This document shows positions 50,231 through 57,032 of a stretch of DNA of 58,253 bases, one piece after another. Source of the stretch: a virus. Below the pieces are notes generated by a model. It had not been told where the DNA came from, searched no databases, and was given only the letters and a program-made list of their open reading frames with translations. Position 1 is the first letter of the stretch. Every line of letters starts with the position of its first letter. Made by a program: the position numbers and the translations under genes. Location: positions 1 to 58,253 of IMG/VR virus record IMGVR_UViG_3300021962_000125. The stretch is one strand, 5' to 3'.

Positions 50231-50456
50231 AAACAGATTCACGCGACATTACATATTCTAGTTGTTTCCATTGTTCATTATAGCACAAGACCAAAACTCT
50301 TTCGTTTCGATGTAAACTGCAGCACTGATAGTTTATATCATCTTTTGGTCGAACTGCAACTTCTATTGTAATATAACTACTATCCTTAAAATAAACCCAT
50401 CCCTCAACACCTTTTGTCCATTTGACATAATCGTTGATTTTAGGTTCGTAGGTCAT
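50172..50456 (-). CDS. 94-residue conserved protein (MTYEPKINDYVKW)
   Basis: MTYEPKINDYVKWTKGVEGW, VYFKDSSYITIEVAVRPKDD, CCSLHRNERVLVLCYNEQWK. The N-terminal SH3-like strand pattern and two Cys groups recur in cyanophages as a short family. It is coupled by ATGA to the upstream gene. The function is unknown. Confidence 0.8.
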   Translation of the reverse strand: MTYEPKINDYVKWTKGVEGWVYFKDSSYITIEVAVRPKDDINYQCCSLHRNERVLVLCYNEQWKQLEYVMSRESVYEEKNCLEMVGQSLGRKSK

Positions 50457-50734
50457 ACAAAGAACTTTTCGACTCCTTGGTATTTAATAGGCATTGAAGT
50501 ATAGTTTCTTGTGTCGCTGATGTTTACACGAGCACCGATGGTTTTACTATTGATTGGGGCGAAGTATTCTCTGGTCTTGGACTTGTAGAATCCCCAGATG
50601 GTTCGCGTTGAAGCACCGTTATTGTAATCAAACTTACGATGGCAATGCAACCATATAGCAATAACTCCCCGCTTGAACTCTTCAAACTCATAAGAATATC
50701 CCTTTGGTGGATGGTGCGGAAATTCAGCAATCAT
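50453..50734 (-). CDS. 93-residue basic protein
   Basis: From the ATG at 50734: MIAEFPHHPPKGYSYEFEEF, then IAIWLHCHRKFDYNNGASTR and TIWGFYKSKTREYFAPINS. Aromatic, basic and beta-rich. I recall similar small proteins in cyanophages. The longer reading runs through the neighbouring coiled-coil gene and is rejected. Confidence 0.77.
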   Translation of the reverse strand: MIAEFPHHPPKGYSYEFEEFKRGVIAIWLHCHRKFDYNNGASTRTIWGFYKSKTREYFAPINSKTIGARVNISDTRNYTSMPIKYQGVEKFFV

Positions 50735-50891
50735 AGAACTTGTCTCGCGACATATACTCAATTTGTTTCTGCAGTTGTGAGATTTCGTGTTCTTGTTCTG
50801 CAATTTTACTTTGCAGTTGTTCAATGCGATCTTGATACTGTTTCTTCAAATCAGACACCATTTGATTGGTGTGAGCAACGTGGTGAGTCAT
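50724..50891 (-). CDS. 55-residue coiled-coil protein
   Basis: MTHHVAHTNQMVSDLKKQYQ, then DRIEQLQSKIAEQEHEIS and QLQKQIEYMS make a continuous heptad coiled coil. Overlaps the gene before (TGATG) and after (11 bases). The function is unknown; likely oligomeric. Confidence 0.77.
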   Translation of the reverse strand: MTHHVAHTNQMVSDLKKQYQDRIEQLQSKIAEQEHEISQLQKQIEYMSRDKFYDC

Positions 50892-51133
50892 CAGGTTGTG
50901 AAAGATTCAACTACGCCAGATTCTACATCTTCTGCAAGGGCATAAGTTCTTGCGTTTAACACATTTTCACGAAGAGCAGTGTAATGCTGTTCATAGAAGT
51001 TGTCATCATCTTCTGCAGCAATCAAATCAAAACATTCATTGTCGTTTTCTGCAATGACATTCCACAGTCCACCATATTCACTGGAGGGAAAAGGAATGTA
51101 GTGGTCAACAATATAAAGAAACTTTTGTGCCAT
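50891..51133 (-). CDS. 80-residue acidic protein
   Basis: MAQKFLYIVDHYIPFPSSEY, GGLWNVIAENDNECFDLIAA. Alpha-beta with an acidic middle. It is the first gene after the sigma-70-type promoter at 51157-51185. The family recurs in cyanophages. The function is unknown. Confidence 0.8.
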   Translation of the reverse strand: MAQKFLYIVDHYIPFPSSEYGGLWNVIAENDNECFDLIAAEDDDNFYEQHYTALRENVLNARTYALAEDVESGVVESFTT

Positions 51134-51156
51134 TTGTGTTTGAAAATTACTCCTTT

Positions 51157-51185
51157 AGTATAAGTTTAAGATTGCAATTTGTCAA
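51157..51185 (-). promoter_or_regulatory. Near-consensus sigma-70 promoter
   Basis: Minus strand TTGACA (51180-51185), 17 bases, TATACT (51157-51162), with a GGAG-type ribosome site downstream. The -35 overlaps the stop codon of the upstream gene. Confidence 0.8.
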
Positions 51186-51319
51186 TAAAACTCCGCGAGA
51201 TAATAGTCTACTGTAACCTCAAGTTTTGCTGCTTCACGCTCAACTTCTTTCCAGAACTCTTCTGCTACTTTGTCCATTTCTGCTTGTTTAATAAGATCGC
51301 GGAGTCGTTTCGGAATCAT
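51182..51319 (-). CDS. 45-residue helical protein
   Basis: MIPKRLRDLIKQAEMDKVAE, then EFWKEVEREAAKLEVTVDYY. A single long amphipathic helix is likely. Coupled to the upstream gene by ATGA; its end carries the next promoter. The function is unknown. Confidence 0.72.
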   Translation of the reverse strand: MIPKRLRDLIKQAEMDKVAEEFWKEVEREAAKLEVTVDYYLAEFY

Positions 51320-51441
51320 TTGAGTTTCTCCTTAAGTTGTTGTTCTTCGCGTGGATACATTACCTTAAAGTAATATAACACAGTGGATGATACAAATGCA
51401 ACCAGAGCAGTGTAGATTGCAATAGCAAATCCAATGCTCAT
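51316..51441 (-). CDS. 41-residue single-pass membrane protein
   Basis: MSIGFAIAIYTALVAFVSST followed by VLYYFKVMYPREEQQ gives one N-terminal membrane helix with a charged cytoplasmic-type tail. Coupled by ATGA to both neighbours. The function is unknown. Confidence 0.74.
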   Translation of the reverse strand: MSIGFAIAIYTALVAFVSSTVLYYFKVMYPREEQQLKEKLK

Positions 51442-51572
51442 TTCATTTGCTGAATTGCTTGCTGGCGATAGTATGCTTTATACATTGCATCATCACGTTG
51501 AATTAGAAACACATTCCAACCAAGCATAAAGATGAAACCAAGAGCAGTGTAAGTGACGTAACGCTTAATCAT
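51438..51572 (-). CDS. 44-residue membrane protein
   Basis: MIKRYVTYTALGFIFMLGWN, then VFLIQRDDAMYKAYYRQQ; one membrane helix with a basic start. With its neighbour it makes a pair of tiny membrane proteins after the 138-residue gene. Confidence 0.74.
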   Translation of the reverse strand: MIKRYVTYTALGFIFMLGWNVFLIQRDDAMYKAYYRQQAIQQMK

Positions 51573-51985
51573 ACAGCAAGGGCAGCAGAGGGGATTTCAA
51601 CAATTTCAGGAAGTTTGCTATCATCAAACTGGTGCATATTATAGCACACCCATTCACCATTGCGGAATACATAAGCATACTCTTCGCTGTTACCAGGCAG
51701 CAGATACTCACAAAGGTCAGCATCAAGGCGAGGGGGGCAATCTTCACCACGTTGAGAGTAATATTCGGGACCATAAACACCTTTTACAGCACTATCATCC
51801 CAACGAGAATCAGTCCAGCAAGAAGACATATCGCCACCATCTATGAGTTCTGCTGCCTTTTCATAAGAATTATAATGAGTCTTTAGGATACGACCCAACC
51901 AGGACTCATAACCGTCCCAATGATGATACACAGAGAGAATAGGACCATCTTTAAGTTCAAGACCGATTCGTGCTCGCGTTGACAT
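51569..51985 (-). CDS. Conserved MSTRARIG protein
   Basis: 138 residues. MSTRARIGLELKDGPILSVY, HHWDGYESWLGRIL and ELIDGGDMSSCWTD make a well-conserved phage family of unknown function, also found in prophages as I recall. Element copy 14 lies 18 bases upstream. It heads a coupled run with three small genes. Confidence 0.87.
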   Translation of the reverse strand: MSTRARIGLELKDGPILSVYHHWDGYESWLGRILKTHYNSYEKAAELIDGGDMSSCWTDSRWDDSAVKGVYGPEYYSQRGEDCPPRLDADLCEYLLPGNSEEYAYVFRNGEWVCYNMHQFDDSKLPEIVEIPSAALAV

Positions 51986-52002
51986 TTGATCGTGGTGCTT
52001 AC

Positions 52003-52031
52003 ACTATAGAAGCACTTTCAGGGGCCCAATA
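52003..52031 (-). repeat. GGGCCC intercistronic element, copy 14
   Basis: Core GGGCCCCTGAAAGTGC with TTCTATAGTGTAAG after it; 18 bases before the ATG at 51985. It is the rightmost copy; none lies in 52.1-58.2 kb. Confidence 0.93.
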
Positions 52032-52035
52032 TATC

Positions 52036-52200
52036 TCAACCACCCTTTTCGCGCAAACTACGCACAAGGTACTCTGTGAACTCTTCCATTTTTTCAGGCA
52101 CTACAGCAGCGGGGCGTTGATTGATCACATTTTTGAGGGCGGTCATCTCCTTAAACTCTTCATCTGTCAAATTTGCGTTTCCTTTTGAAGGAAGTGTCAT
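52036..52200 (-). CDS. 54-residue protein MTLPSKGNANLTDEEF
   Basis: A conserved short family: MTLPSKGNANLTDEEFKEMT, then a helical EKMEEFTEYLVRSLREKGG. Its start is well supported by the sharp family-like N-terminus. The gap upstream (52201-52289) holds only a 6-bp hairpin (GATATG/CATATC, 52222-52237). The function is unknown. Confidence 0.8.
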   Translation of the reverse strand: MTLPSKGNANLTDEEFKEMTALKNVINQRPAAVVPEKMEEFTEYLVRSLREKGG

Positions 52201-52289
52201 GATTTTGCTCCCGAATACTCTGATATGTTAGCATATCCTTATAAATTATCTAGACACTTAACAATCTCTTCGGGATTGCTTTACGATTC

Positions 52290-52520
52290 TTAATCGTTAT
52301 CATTGAAGAAAGACCCAAATGATCCGCGACTTCCAGGTTTACGATTGTCAAGTAAGTCCATAATTTCCTCAAACTTCTTGCATTGTTCAATATCAAGAAG
52401 AAGTTGAGATAGTTGTTTTACTACAAGAGGTTTTTCATTTGTAGCTGCTGACTTAATTGCAGCACGAAGATGAGATTCTGCTTCAAGAAGATGATCTAGT
52501 GTTTGTTTGCTTAATGCCAT
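52290..52520 (-). CDS. 76-residue helical protein
   Basis: MALSKQTLDHLLEAESHLRA, AIKSAATNEKPLVVKQLSQL, then a Gly/Ser/Arg-rich end (PGSRGSFGSFFNDND). Two helices and a flexible tail. A candidate TTGACC-18-TAAAAT promoter lies 67 bases upstream. Confidence 0.8.
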   Translation of the reverse strand: MALSKQTLDHLLEAESHLRAAIKSAATNEKPLVVKQLSQLLLDIEQCKKFEEIMDLLDNRKPGSRGSFGSFFNDND

Positions 52521-52586
52521 TTAATCGGTCCTCACATTTAGTGTAAAAAATCCCATTAACATAACAGGATTTGCCGGGTTCATAGT

Positions 52587-52616
52587 ATTTTATCACAGAA
52601 GGGTTTGGTGGGTCAA
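52587..52616 (-). promoter_or_regulatory. Candidate sigma-70 promoter (TTGACC-18-TAAAAT)
   Basis: TTGACC (52611-52616), 18 bases, TAAAAT (52587-52592) on the minus strand, in the 165-base gap before the gene at 52520. Confidence 0.5.
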
Positions 52617-52685
52617 GTACGCATATATTTCCAGTAGACATTAACAATCCATTTAAACAGTGCATTACCAACTGTGGGAGTAACA

Positions 52686-53333
52686 TTACTCTACACTCAC
52701 TTTACGAAGTTCAAAACTACCATCACCACGATCAATCCATTCAATTTGATCACCTTCTTTAAGATTTGCTGCTTCTAACAAATCATCAGGGAAACTGATA
52801 AAGTATTCTGTTTTATCAGTATCAACATCTTTACATTCTTCAACAGGAAGTTGCCACTTCACAATTTTATCTTTCTTAAATGGACTTTCTCGATTTGGAT
52901 CATTTCTATTATACTCATACCAGTATTCAGAATGACCTTTATTATCTACCGAATAACCATCAACTTTAGTTTTCAAATATTCTTGATGACTTGACTCCCA
53001 AAAGTCATTCCAAGCACCTTGACATTCAGGTGAAGGGTCATCTTTATCACAAATCAAAGAATCTTTATATTGAGAAAGTTCTTGTTCAGTTATATTAGAT
53101 TGTTCATAATATTGCCTTTCTTTCATCACATCTTCATATGATTGTCCGTTATCATTCAGAAGTCCAAGAAGTTCATATGCTTCAGATGCTTTTTGTTTGT
53201 AGGTATAATAATTATCCTTTACTACACCAACAATTGTGTCATAAATCTCTTGTGGTGTTGCTTCACCTGCAGACATTGCATCATAAAGCCAATTTTCTAG
53301 ATTTTCAAGTGAATACTTTTTGTAATCAGTCAT
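52686..53333 (-). CDS. Conserved early protein with C-terminal AbrB/MazE-like domain
   Basis: 215 residues. The N-terminal 60 (KKYSLENLENWLYDAMSAGE and ATPQEIYDTIVGVVKDNYYT) form a helical domain common in cyanophages. A variable acidic middle follows. The last 40 (TEYFISFPDDLLEAANLKEG, DQIEWIDRGDGSFELRKV) match the swapped-hairpin AbrB/MazE DNA-binding pattern. The combination suggests a phage transcription regulator or a decoy antitoxin, but DNA binding is inferred. Confidence 0.82.
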   Translation of the reverse strand: MTDYKKYSLENLENWLYDAMSAGEATPQEIYDTIVGVVKDNYYTYKQKASEAYELLGLLNDNGQSYEDVMKERQYYEQSNITEQELSQYKDSLICDKDDPSPECQGAWNDFWESSHQEYLKTKVDGYSVDNKGHSEYWYEYNRNDPNRESPFKKDKIVKWQLPVEECKDVDTDKTEYFISFPDDLLEAANLKEGDQIEWIDRGDGSFELRKVSVE

Positions 53334-53532
53334 TTCTTGGTTTGGGTTTAGAACAGTCGTGACAGTAATAGGAGAAACTATCTCGAAAATACTTTACCAC
53401 CTGATAGTGGTCTTTGTCAAGTGGTTTCACCACTCCACACTTATCACAAATCCTTGTCTTTCTTGATGGACTTTCGGATTCGTTTGAGTTCCTTGAGTTC
53501 CATCTTAATATTCTTGTAAGCAGAGTCAGCAT
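53326..53532 (-). CDS. Small zinc-ribbon protein
   Basis: 68 residues with CDKCGVVKPLDKDHYQVVKY and YYCHDCSKP: two Cys pairs about 25 residues apart, the same treble-clef style as the protein at 131-379. It overlaps the upstream gene by 89 bases in another frame, because there is no start nearer the domain. The exact start is uncertain. Confidence 0.65.
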   Translation of the reverse strand: MLTLLTRILRWNSRNSNESESPSRKTRICDKCGVVKPLDKDHYQVVKYFRDSFSYYCHDCSKPKPRND

Positions 53533-53623
53533 CTAATTTGCCTCCCATTTCCATTGCAATGATAACATCAACTCTTGTACCAAAGTGTGCTAATGCTTTT
53601 TCAAAATCGTCTAGTTCATACAT
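53444..53623 (-). CDS. 59-residue protein MYELDDFEKALAHFG
   Basis: From the ATG at 53623: MYELDDFEKALAHFGTRVDV, then KNIKMELKELKRIRKSIKKD. A helical family recurring in cyanophages, with a very basic end. The earlier reading frame starts upstream are less likely. The function is unknown. Confidence 0.8.
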   Translation of the reverse strand: MYELDDFEKALAHFGTRVDVIIAMEMGGKLDADSAYKNIKMELKELKRIRKSIKKDKDL

Positions 53624-53840
53624 CTTTCTTGTTCCAGTTCTCAAGAGTTAGAATATCTATGCGTGCATCAACTGCATCAATAGAATTAGAGAGTTCATAG
53701 AAACAATTACTGTTCTCTACATTCTCTGCTTCAAGTGCTTCAATACGTTCTTGCAACTCAATCAGTTTAGAATACACATCATCTCCAACATCAAATTTTT
53801 CTGTTGAAGTAAAAAACCATTCAATAAGTTTTCTAATCAT
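53616..53840 (-). CDS. 74-residue coiled-coil protein
   Basis: MIRKLIEWFFTSTEKFDVGD, then YSKLIELQERIEALEAENVE forms a heptad coiled coil, and NSIDAVDARIDIL follows. Known as a small conserved cyanophage family. ATGA overlap with the upstream gene. The function is unknown. Confidence 0.82.
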   Translation of the reverse strand: MIRKLIEWFFTSTEKFDVGDDVYSKLIELQERIEALEAENVENSNCFYELSNSIDAVDARIDILTLENWNKKDV

Positions 53841-53974
53841 ACCAAACCAACTTCTTTAAGATACTGTTGATAGCGCATAAAAGATTGAAGGCGAATAGGA
53901 ACACCTAAACTTTCACAGCATCTACAAAAAGAAACAAATTCGTACCAAGGACTTGTAGGATCTGTGTCGCTCAT
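53837..53974 (-). CDS. 45-residue Cys-containing protein
   Basis: MSDTDPTSPWYEFVSFCRCC, then ESLGVPIRLQSFMRYQQYLK. Three cysteines lie close together (CRCC). Coupled by overlap on both sides. The function is unknown. Confidence 0.72.
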   Translation of the reverse strand: MSDTDPTSPWYEFVSFCRCCESLGVPIRLQSFMRYQQYLKEVGLV

Positions 53975-54144
53975 AGCAATTCTCTCCAAAATTTTTCTCC
54001 TTTTTGTAACGCTAATACGACAGTTGTATGCTCTCGTGCGTGCCTATCAAGGTCTTTTTCATTAAAGTAAATGTTAGACCTTTCTACAGCACAACAAAAG
54101 ATGTTTGCCCAGAACTGTTGATTAGGTGTTAGACGCATTTTCAT
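53971..54144 (-). CDS. 57-residue basic protein
   Basis: MKMRLTPNQQFWANIFCCAV, then HAREHTTVVLALQKGEKFWR. An ATG two codons later is possible. It overlaps the upstream gene by 23 bases. The function is unknown. Confidence 0.72.
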   Translation of the reverse strand: MKMRLTPNQQFWANIFCCAVERSNIYFNEKDLDRHAREHTTVVLALQKGEKFWRELL

Positions 54145-54289
54145 TGTTCAGGTCAGGATGTGGTGCATACAAAGGACCAGAATAATTACCAGCAAACTTT
54201 GCAAGTTCTTGAACTGCTTTTACAGTCTCTGCAGTTTCTTCCCACTCCCAAGAGTTTCCATTTTTATCTACAAAATTGCGAATAGTCAT
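54122..54289 (-). CDS. 55-residue protein
   Basis: MTIRNFVDKNGNSWEWEETA, then AVQELAKFAGNYSGPLYAPH. A beta hairpin start followed by a helix. ATGA overlap with the upstream gene. The function is unknown. Confidence 0.73.
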   Translation of the reverse strand: MTIRNFVDKNGNSWEWEETAETVKAVQELAKFAGNYSGPLYAPHPDLNNENASNT

Positions 54290-54504
54290 AGTTTTCCTCC
54301 AACTTCTCCAGAATAACTCTTTTCAGGTGATTTGTCAAACTCACCTTCTTGCTTTGCTTTCAAATACCAACGAGTTGCTCTAACACATTCTTCTTCAGTA
54401 AGTGAGGTAATAATACCTTTACCATCTGGATAATGTGATTGCCAAGTTCCCCAACTTTTTTGCTCCACATAGAAAGCATCGTCGTCATAAAACTGTTTAC
54501 TCAT
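54286..54504 (-). CDS. 72-residue protein
   Basis: MSKQFYDDDAFYVEQKSWGT, WQSHYPDGKGIITSLTEEEC, then a helix ATRWYLKAKQEGE. Possibly an alpha-beta single domain. The function is unknown. Confidence 0.77.
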   Translation of the reverse strand: MSKQFYDDDAFYVEQKSWGTWQSHYPDGKGIITSLTEEECVRATRWYLKAKQEGEFDKSPEKSYSGEVGGKL

Positions 54505-54649
54505 AATGATTCAATTGCCTTTGTAATTCAATTCTCGCAGAAATTAGTTTGCTGTTTAGAAAGTGCTGATACTCATTACCTTCCAATAGTTTTGTAAGGT
54601 TATCAATCTGCATTAAAGCAAGAATGAGTTTAGTTTTATCATTCATCAT
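54497..54649 (-). CDS. 50-residue helical protein
   Basis: MMNDKTKLILALMQIDNLTK, then LISARIELQRQLNHYE. A start at the second Met is possible. The helical pattern suggests a coiled coil. The function is unknown. Confidence 0.7.
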   Translation of the reverse strand: MMNDKTKLILALMQIDNLTKLLEGNEYQHFLNSKLISARIELQRQLNHYE

Positions 54650-54788
54650 TATTCAGTTTTTGAAGATGTTCCATAATGACTTTGATGAAGTCTTCTTCAG
54701 TCCAGGTGTTGAGAATACTTTCAGTAGGAGAAGTTTCGTCCCAGGAGATAGTGAATTCGTTTTCATTGATTTGTTCAACATTAATCAT
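54639..54788 (-). CDS. 49-residue acidic protein (MINVEQINENEFTISWDE)
   Basis: MINVEQINENEFTISWDETS, then TWTEEDFIKVIMEHLQKLNN. A small conserved cyanophage family, as I recall it. Coupled by ATGA and an 11-base overlap. The function is unknown. Confidence 0.76.
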   Translation of the reverse strand: MINVEQINENEFTISWDETSPTESILNTWTEEDFIKVIMEHLQKLNNDE

Positions 54789-55102
54789 TTTTTGCGTTTT
54801 GTAGTGCGAGTAGTGTTGGAAGTGGAATCCACGCGGGAGGTTCGTCCTTTACTTGTACTAGAACTTCCTTTACTTTTTGGTTTAGGTTTTTGTTCCACAC
54901 TTCTCTTACGTTTTTCACTGGTGTCAGTGGGTTTTCCATCACGATAATCAATCTTTGTGGTCTTACTATCCAGTTTATACCTTTCTAGGTATTTTTGCAA
55001 GTGTTCTTCACAGGAAAAGAAGCAGACTGTAGGATTTTTCTTTTCACCAAACTCTAGACGATATGGATGATTCTCATAAGGAAATAGTTCAGTTGAAATC
55101 AT
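54785..55102 (-). CDS. 105-residue protein with basic Ser/Thr tail
   Basis: An N-terminal globular part (MISTELFPYENHPYRLEFGE, VCFFSCEEHLQKYLERYKL) leads to a disordered Lys/Arg/Ser/Thr-rich tail (KRKRSVEQKPKPKSKG...TTRTTKRKK) likely to bind nucleic acid. Coupled by TAATG. The function is unknown. Confidence 0.78.
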   Translation of the reverse strand: MISTELFPYENHPYRLEFGEKKNPTVCFFSCEEHLQKYLERYKLDSKTTKIDYRDGKPTDTSEKRKRSVEQKPKPKSKGSSSTSKGRTSRVDSTSNTTRTTKRKK

Positions 55103-55491
55103 TATGCCCCAAACTCATAGTCCATTAGTCTACCATACTTAAAGTGGATTTTACAACGAGGCCAATCTTCCCATTTCCCGTCCCAAGTTGGAGGATAGAC
55201 TTCAACATATTTGGTAATCATACATGGACTAATTTTTCCGTGATTACCATTAGGAATCCACTTAAAGTTACACCACAGATGTATAGAATCATATCCTTCA
55301 TCACCTTTTTTGAGTTCTACAAAGTCTGCAGTGTGTGAATAGTCAATATAATACAAATATCCATGAGGGTCTAACCAATAGTGAGACATTGTGCCTCCTA
55401 TCCCATCTTCAATGTCTTTAGTATGCAATTCTACATTTGTGAATTGTTCTCCAAGATCATAGGAAGAACGCAGATAGTCAAACATTCCCAT
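55102..55491 (-). CDS. 129-residue conserved protein MGMFDYLRSSYDLG
   Basis: MGMFDYLRSSYDLGEQFTNV, ELHTKDIEDGIGGTMSHYWL, DPHGYLYYIDYSHTADF. A recognisable phage family of beta-rich single-domain proteins also seen outside cyanophages. No catalytic motif. It overlaps its upstream neighbour by 14 bases. Confidence 0.82.
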   Translation of the reverse strand: MGMFDYLRSSYDLGEQFTNVELHTKDIEDGIGGTMSHYWLDPHGYLYYIDYSHTADFVELKKGDEGYDSIHLWCNFKWIPNGNHGKISPCMITKYVEVYPPTWDGKWEDWPRCKIHFKYGRLMDYEFGA

Positions 55492-55786
55492 CGTCTTTCC
55501 TCAACTCTTGCATAACTTCTTCAAGTGTGTAAGTTTTGACTTCACCATTCTCTACTTGTTGTGCAAGTTTTCTTATGTGTTCAAGAAAACCTTTATCTAG
55601 AGTATCATCATAACACAGTGACCCCCAGAACCATTCATAACACTCTTCATATGGGTCATCATACCACATCAGAGCATAATCCTTATAGTTTCCAGTCACC
55701 AAGTCATACCAGATGCGGAAGTTTCCTTTAAAGGTTTGAAACCAAGAAGGAATAAGGTAAGTGATGATGTATTCTGCCCAAGTCAT
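55478..55786 (-). CDS. 102-residue Trp/Tyr-rich protein
   Basis: MTWAEYIITYLIPSWFQTFK, then WYDDPYEECYEWFWGSLCYD. Unusually rich in Trp and Tyr, with a helical C-terminus (EEVMQELRKDDGNV). It could be membrane-interfacial at the N-terminus. The function is unknown. Confidence 0.77.
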   Translation of the reverse strand: MTWAEYIITYLIPSWFQTFKGNFRIWYDLVTGNYKDYALMWYDDPYEECYEWFWGSLCYDDTLDKGFLEHIRKLAQQVENGEVKTYTLEEVMQELRKDDGNV

Positions 55787-55959
55787 TAGAGATAATGCGG
55801 TTTTTCTGAATCAAAAACATACCACTTTGCGTCTTTCATGTCAAGACACATACGCACAGTTTCGTGCTCTCTGTGTTCTCTATCTGTGCCTTTGTATAAT
55901 CCTCTGCGTTGATATGCACAGCACCAGACATTATAGTAGATTTTAGACTTTTCGTTCAT
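55786..55959 (-). CDS. 57-residue protein (MNEKSKIYYNVWCCAYQRRG)
   Basis: From the ATG at 55959; the longer reading adds residues that overlap the upstream membrane protein. The Cys pair and HREHETVRMCLDMK segment could bind metal, but weakly. The stop overlaps the next ATG (TAATG). The function is unknown. Confidence 0.7.
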   Translation of the reverse strand: MNEKSKIYYNVWCCAYQRRGLYKGTDREHREHETVRMCLDMKDAKWYVFDSEKPHYL

Positions 55960-56185
55960 TTGGACAGTATAAGAAATACTTGTATTCAGCAAGTGGACCA
56001 TAGTGCCACTGTATTATATCACATTCTTTGTAGGTGCCAATGACTTTAGTGGACTGTGATTCAACTGGTGGATTTTCTGATTGCCAAAGTAGACTAACCA
56101 ATAGAATGAATCCTCCCACAACAATACCAATAGTGGCACCACCACGCAGAAACTCTTTTAGAAATTGTTTATCGTCTTGTGTCAT
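55943..56185 (-). CDS. Single-pass membrane protein, 80 residues
   Basis: From the ATG at 56185, which overlaps the upstream TGA (ATGA). MTQDDKQFLKEFLRGGATIG leads to the membrane helix IGIVVGGFILLVSLLW and a soluble tail with two Cys (ECDIIQWHYG, FLYCPNE). The tail would be outside if the N-terminus is in. The function is unknown. Confidence 0.77.
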   Translation of the reverse strand: MTQDDKQFLKEFLRGGATIGIVVGGFILLVSLLWQSENPPVESQSTKVIGTYKECDIIQWHYGPLAEYKYFLYCPNERKV

Positions 56186-56397
56186 TTCAGTTTTGCCCAT
56201 TCAGTAATGTTAGGGTCATTACCTTCATAAGAATAGTTGACATAAAGATTCTCGCCACCGATGTTCATATGATACATTTTACCATCATTCATATAGATCC
56301 CCAACCATACTGCACGGCCTTCTTCCATCGTTTCAAAGTGAACCATCTTCACATTTTCCAGCACGATTTCGTCTGGATTCTTCACAAAGCGACTCAT
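56182..56397 (-). CDS. 71-residue beta-rich protein
   Basis: MSRFVKNPDEIVLENVKMVH, GRAVWLGIYMNDGKMYHMNI. All-beta prediction. ATGA overlap with the upstream gene. The function is unknown. Confidence 0.76.
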   Translation of the reverse strand: MSRFVKNPDEIVLENVKMVHFETMEEGRAVWLGIYMNDGKMYHMNIGGENLYVNYSYEGNDPNITEWAKLK

Positions 56398-57032
56398 ACT
56401 ACACCATCATCACTATCTTTAAATTCTTCGACCCTTTGAAGATAATCTTTACCCTGCTTATATAATCCTTCAATCAATGCGTTAATATCATCAGTAGAAA
56501 CTTCACTGAATTCGTGATTGAGATTTTCACATCTCAACGCATCCAACATACACTCTAATGCCATTGCTTGTTGAAACTCTGGCGTGATATGTGTACCCCA
56601 AGTGAGACCAGAAACTTCCGTATTGTAAAACTGATTATATCTCTCAAGAATACGATTACTTTTTTGTTGTCGTTCCCATTCGTCTTTTTCAATTTCTGCT
56701 AATTGGATCATTCCTTCTTGATTTTCTTCCATAAGATTATCAAGTGCTTCCAGTGCTTTGTTTTCTTCTTCTCGTTGTGCGGCAACAGAAAGCATTTCTT
56801 CGTGAGTCATTTCTTTGACCTCTAGTTTCATTTCTGGAGTTTGAACCTTTCCCCAAGAACTATCATCAATTGTGAGAGTTTCTTTTCCTTTATCATAAAA
56901 CTTCAACTTACCATCATTCATACGTTCTCGGATTTTCTCCTTTCCGTATTCTGTGAGTTCTTGTTTGTTTTTACGAAGTTCTTGCACTTCTTCATCAGAC
57001 AGTCCAATCACCCAAGGCATATCATCGTTCAT
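56394..57032 (-). CDS. 212-residue acidic helical protein
   Basis: From the ATG at 57032 (MNDDMPWVIGLSDEEVQELR). A Glu-rich coiled-coil-like middle (EEMLSVAAQREEENKALEAL, MEENQEGMIQLAEIEKDEWE) precedes a helical C-terminus. The 238-residue reading adds a Thr-rich start over the upstream gene and is rejected. The function is unknown. Confidence 0.77.
   Translation of the reverse strand: MNDDMPWVIGLSDEEVQELRKNKQELTEYGKEKIRERMNDGKLKFYDKGKETLTIDDSSWGKVQTPEMKLEVKEMTHEEMLSVAAQREEENKALEALDNLMEENQEGMIQLAEIEKDEWERQQKSNRILERYNQFYNTEVSGLTWGTHITPEFQQAMALECMLDALRCENLNHEFSEVSTDDINALIEGLYKQGKDYLQRVEEFKDSDDGVV

Noticed and set aside
35280-52031. The 14-copy element as a CRISPR array or as tRNA/attachment repeats
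   Set aside because: Spacing is irregular (about 0.2 to 2.9 kb) with whole genes between copies; no cas gene or spacers, and no tRNA-like fold.
35280-52031. Conserved RNA stem (ACTG/CAGT) within the GGGCCC element
   Set aside because: Copies 8, 9 and 14 break the pairing without compensating changes, so a conserved stem is not supported.
52483-52686. 67-residue frame MLLPQLVMHC...
   Set aside because: It overlaps the next gene by 38 bases, has no ribosome site or family-like sequence, and the gap contains a plausible promoter for the gene at 52520.
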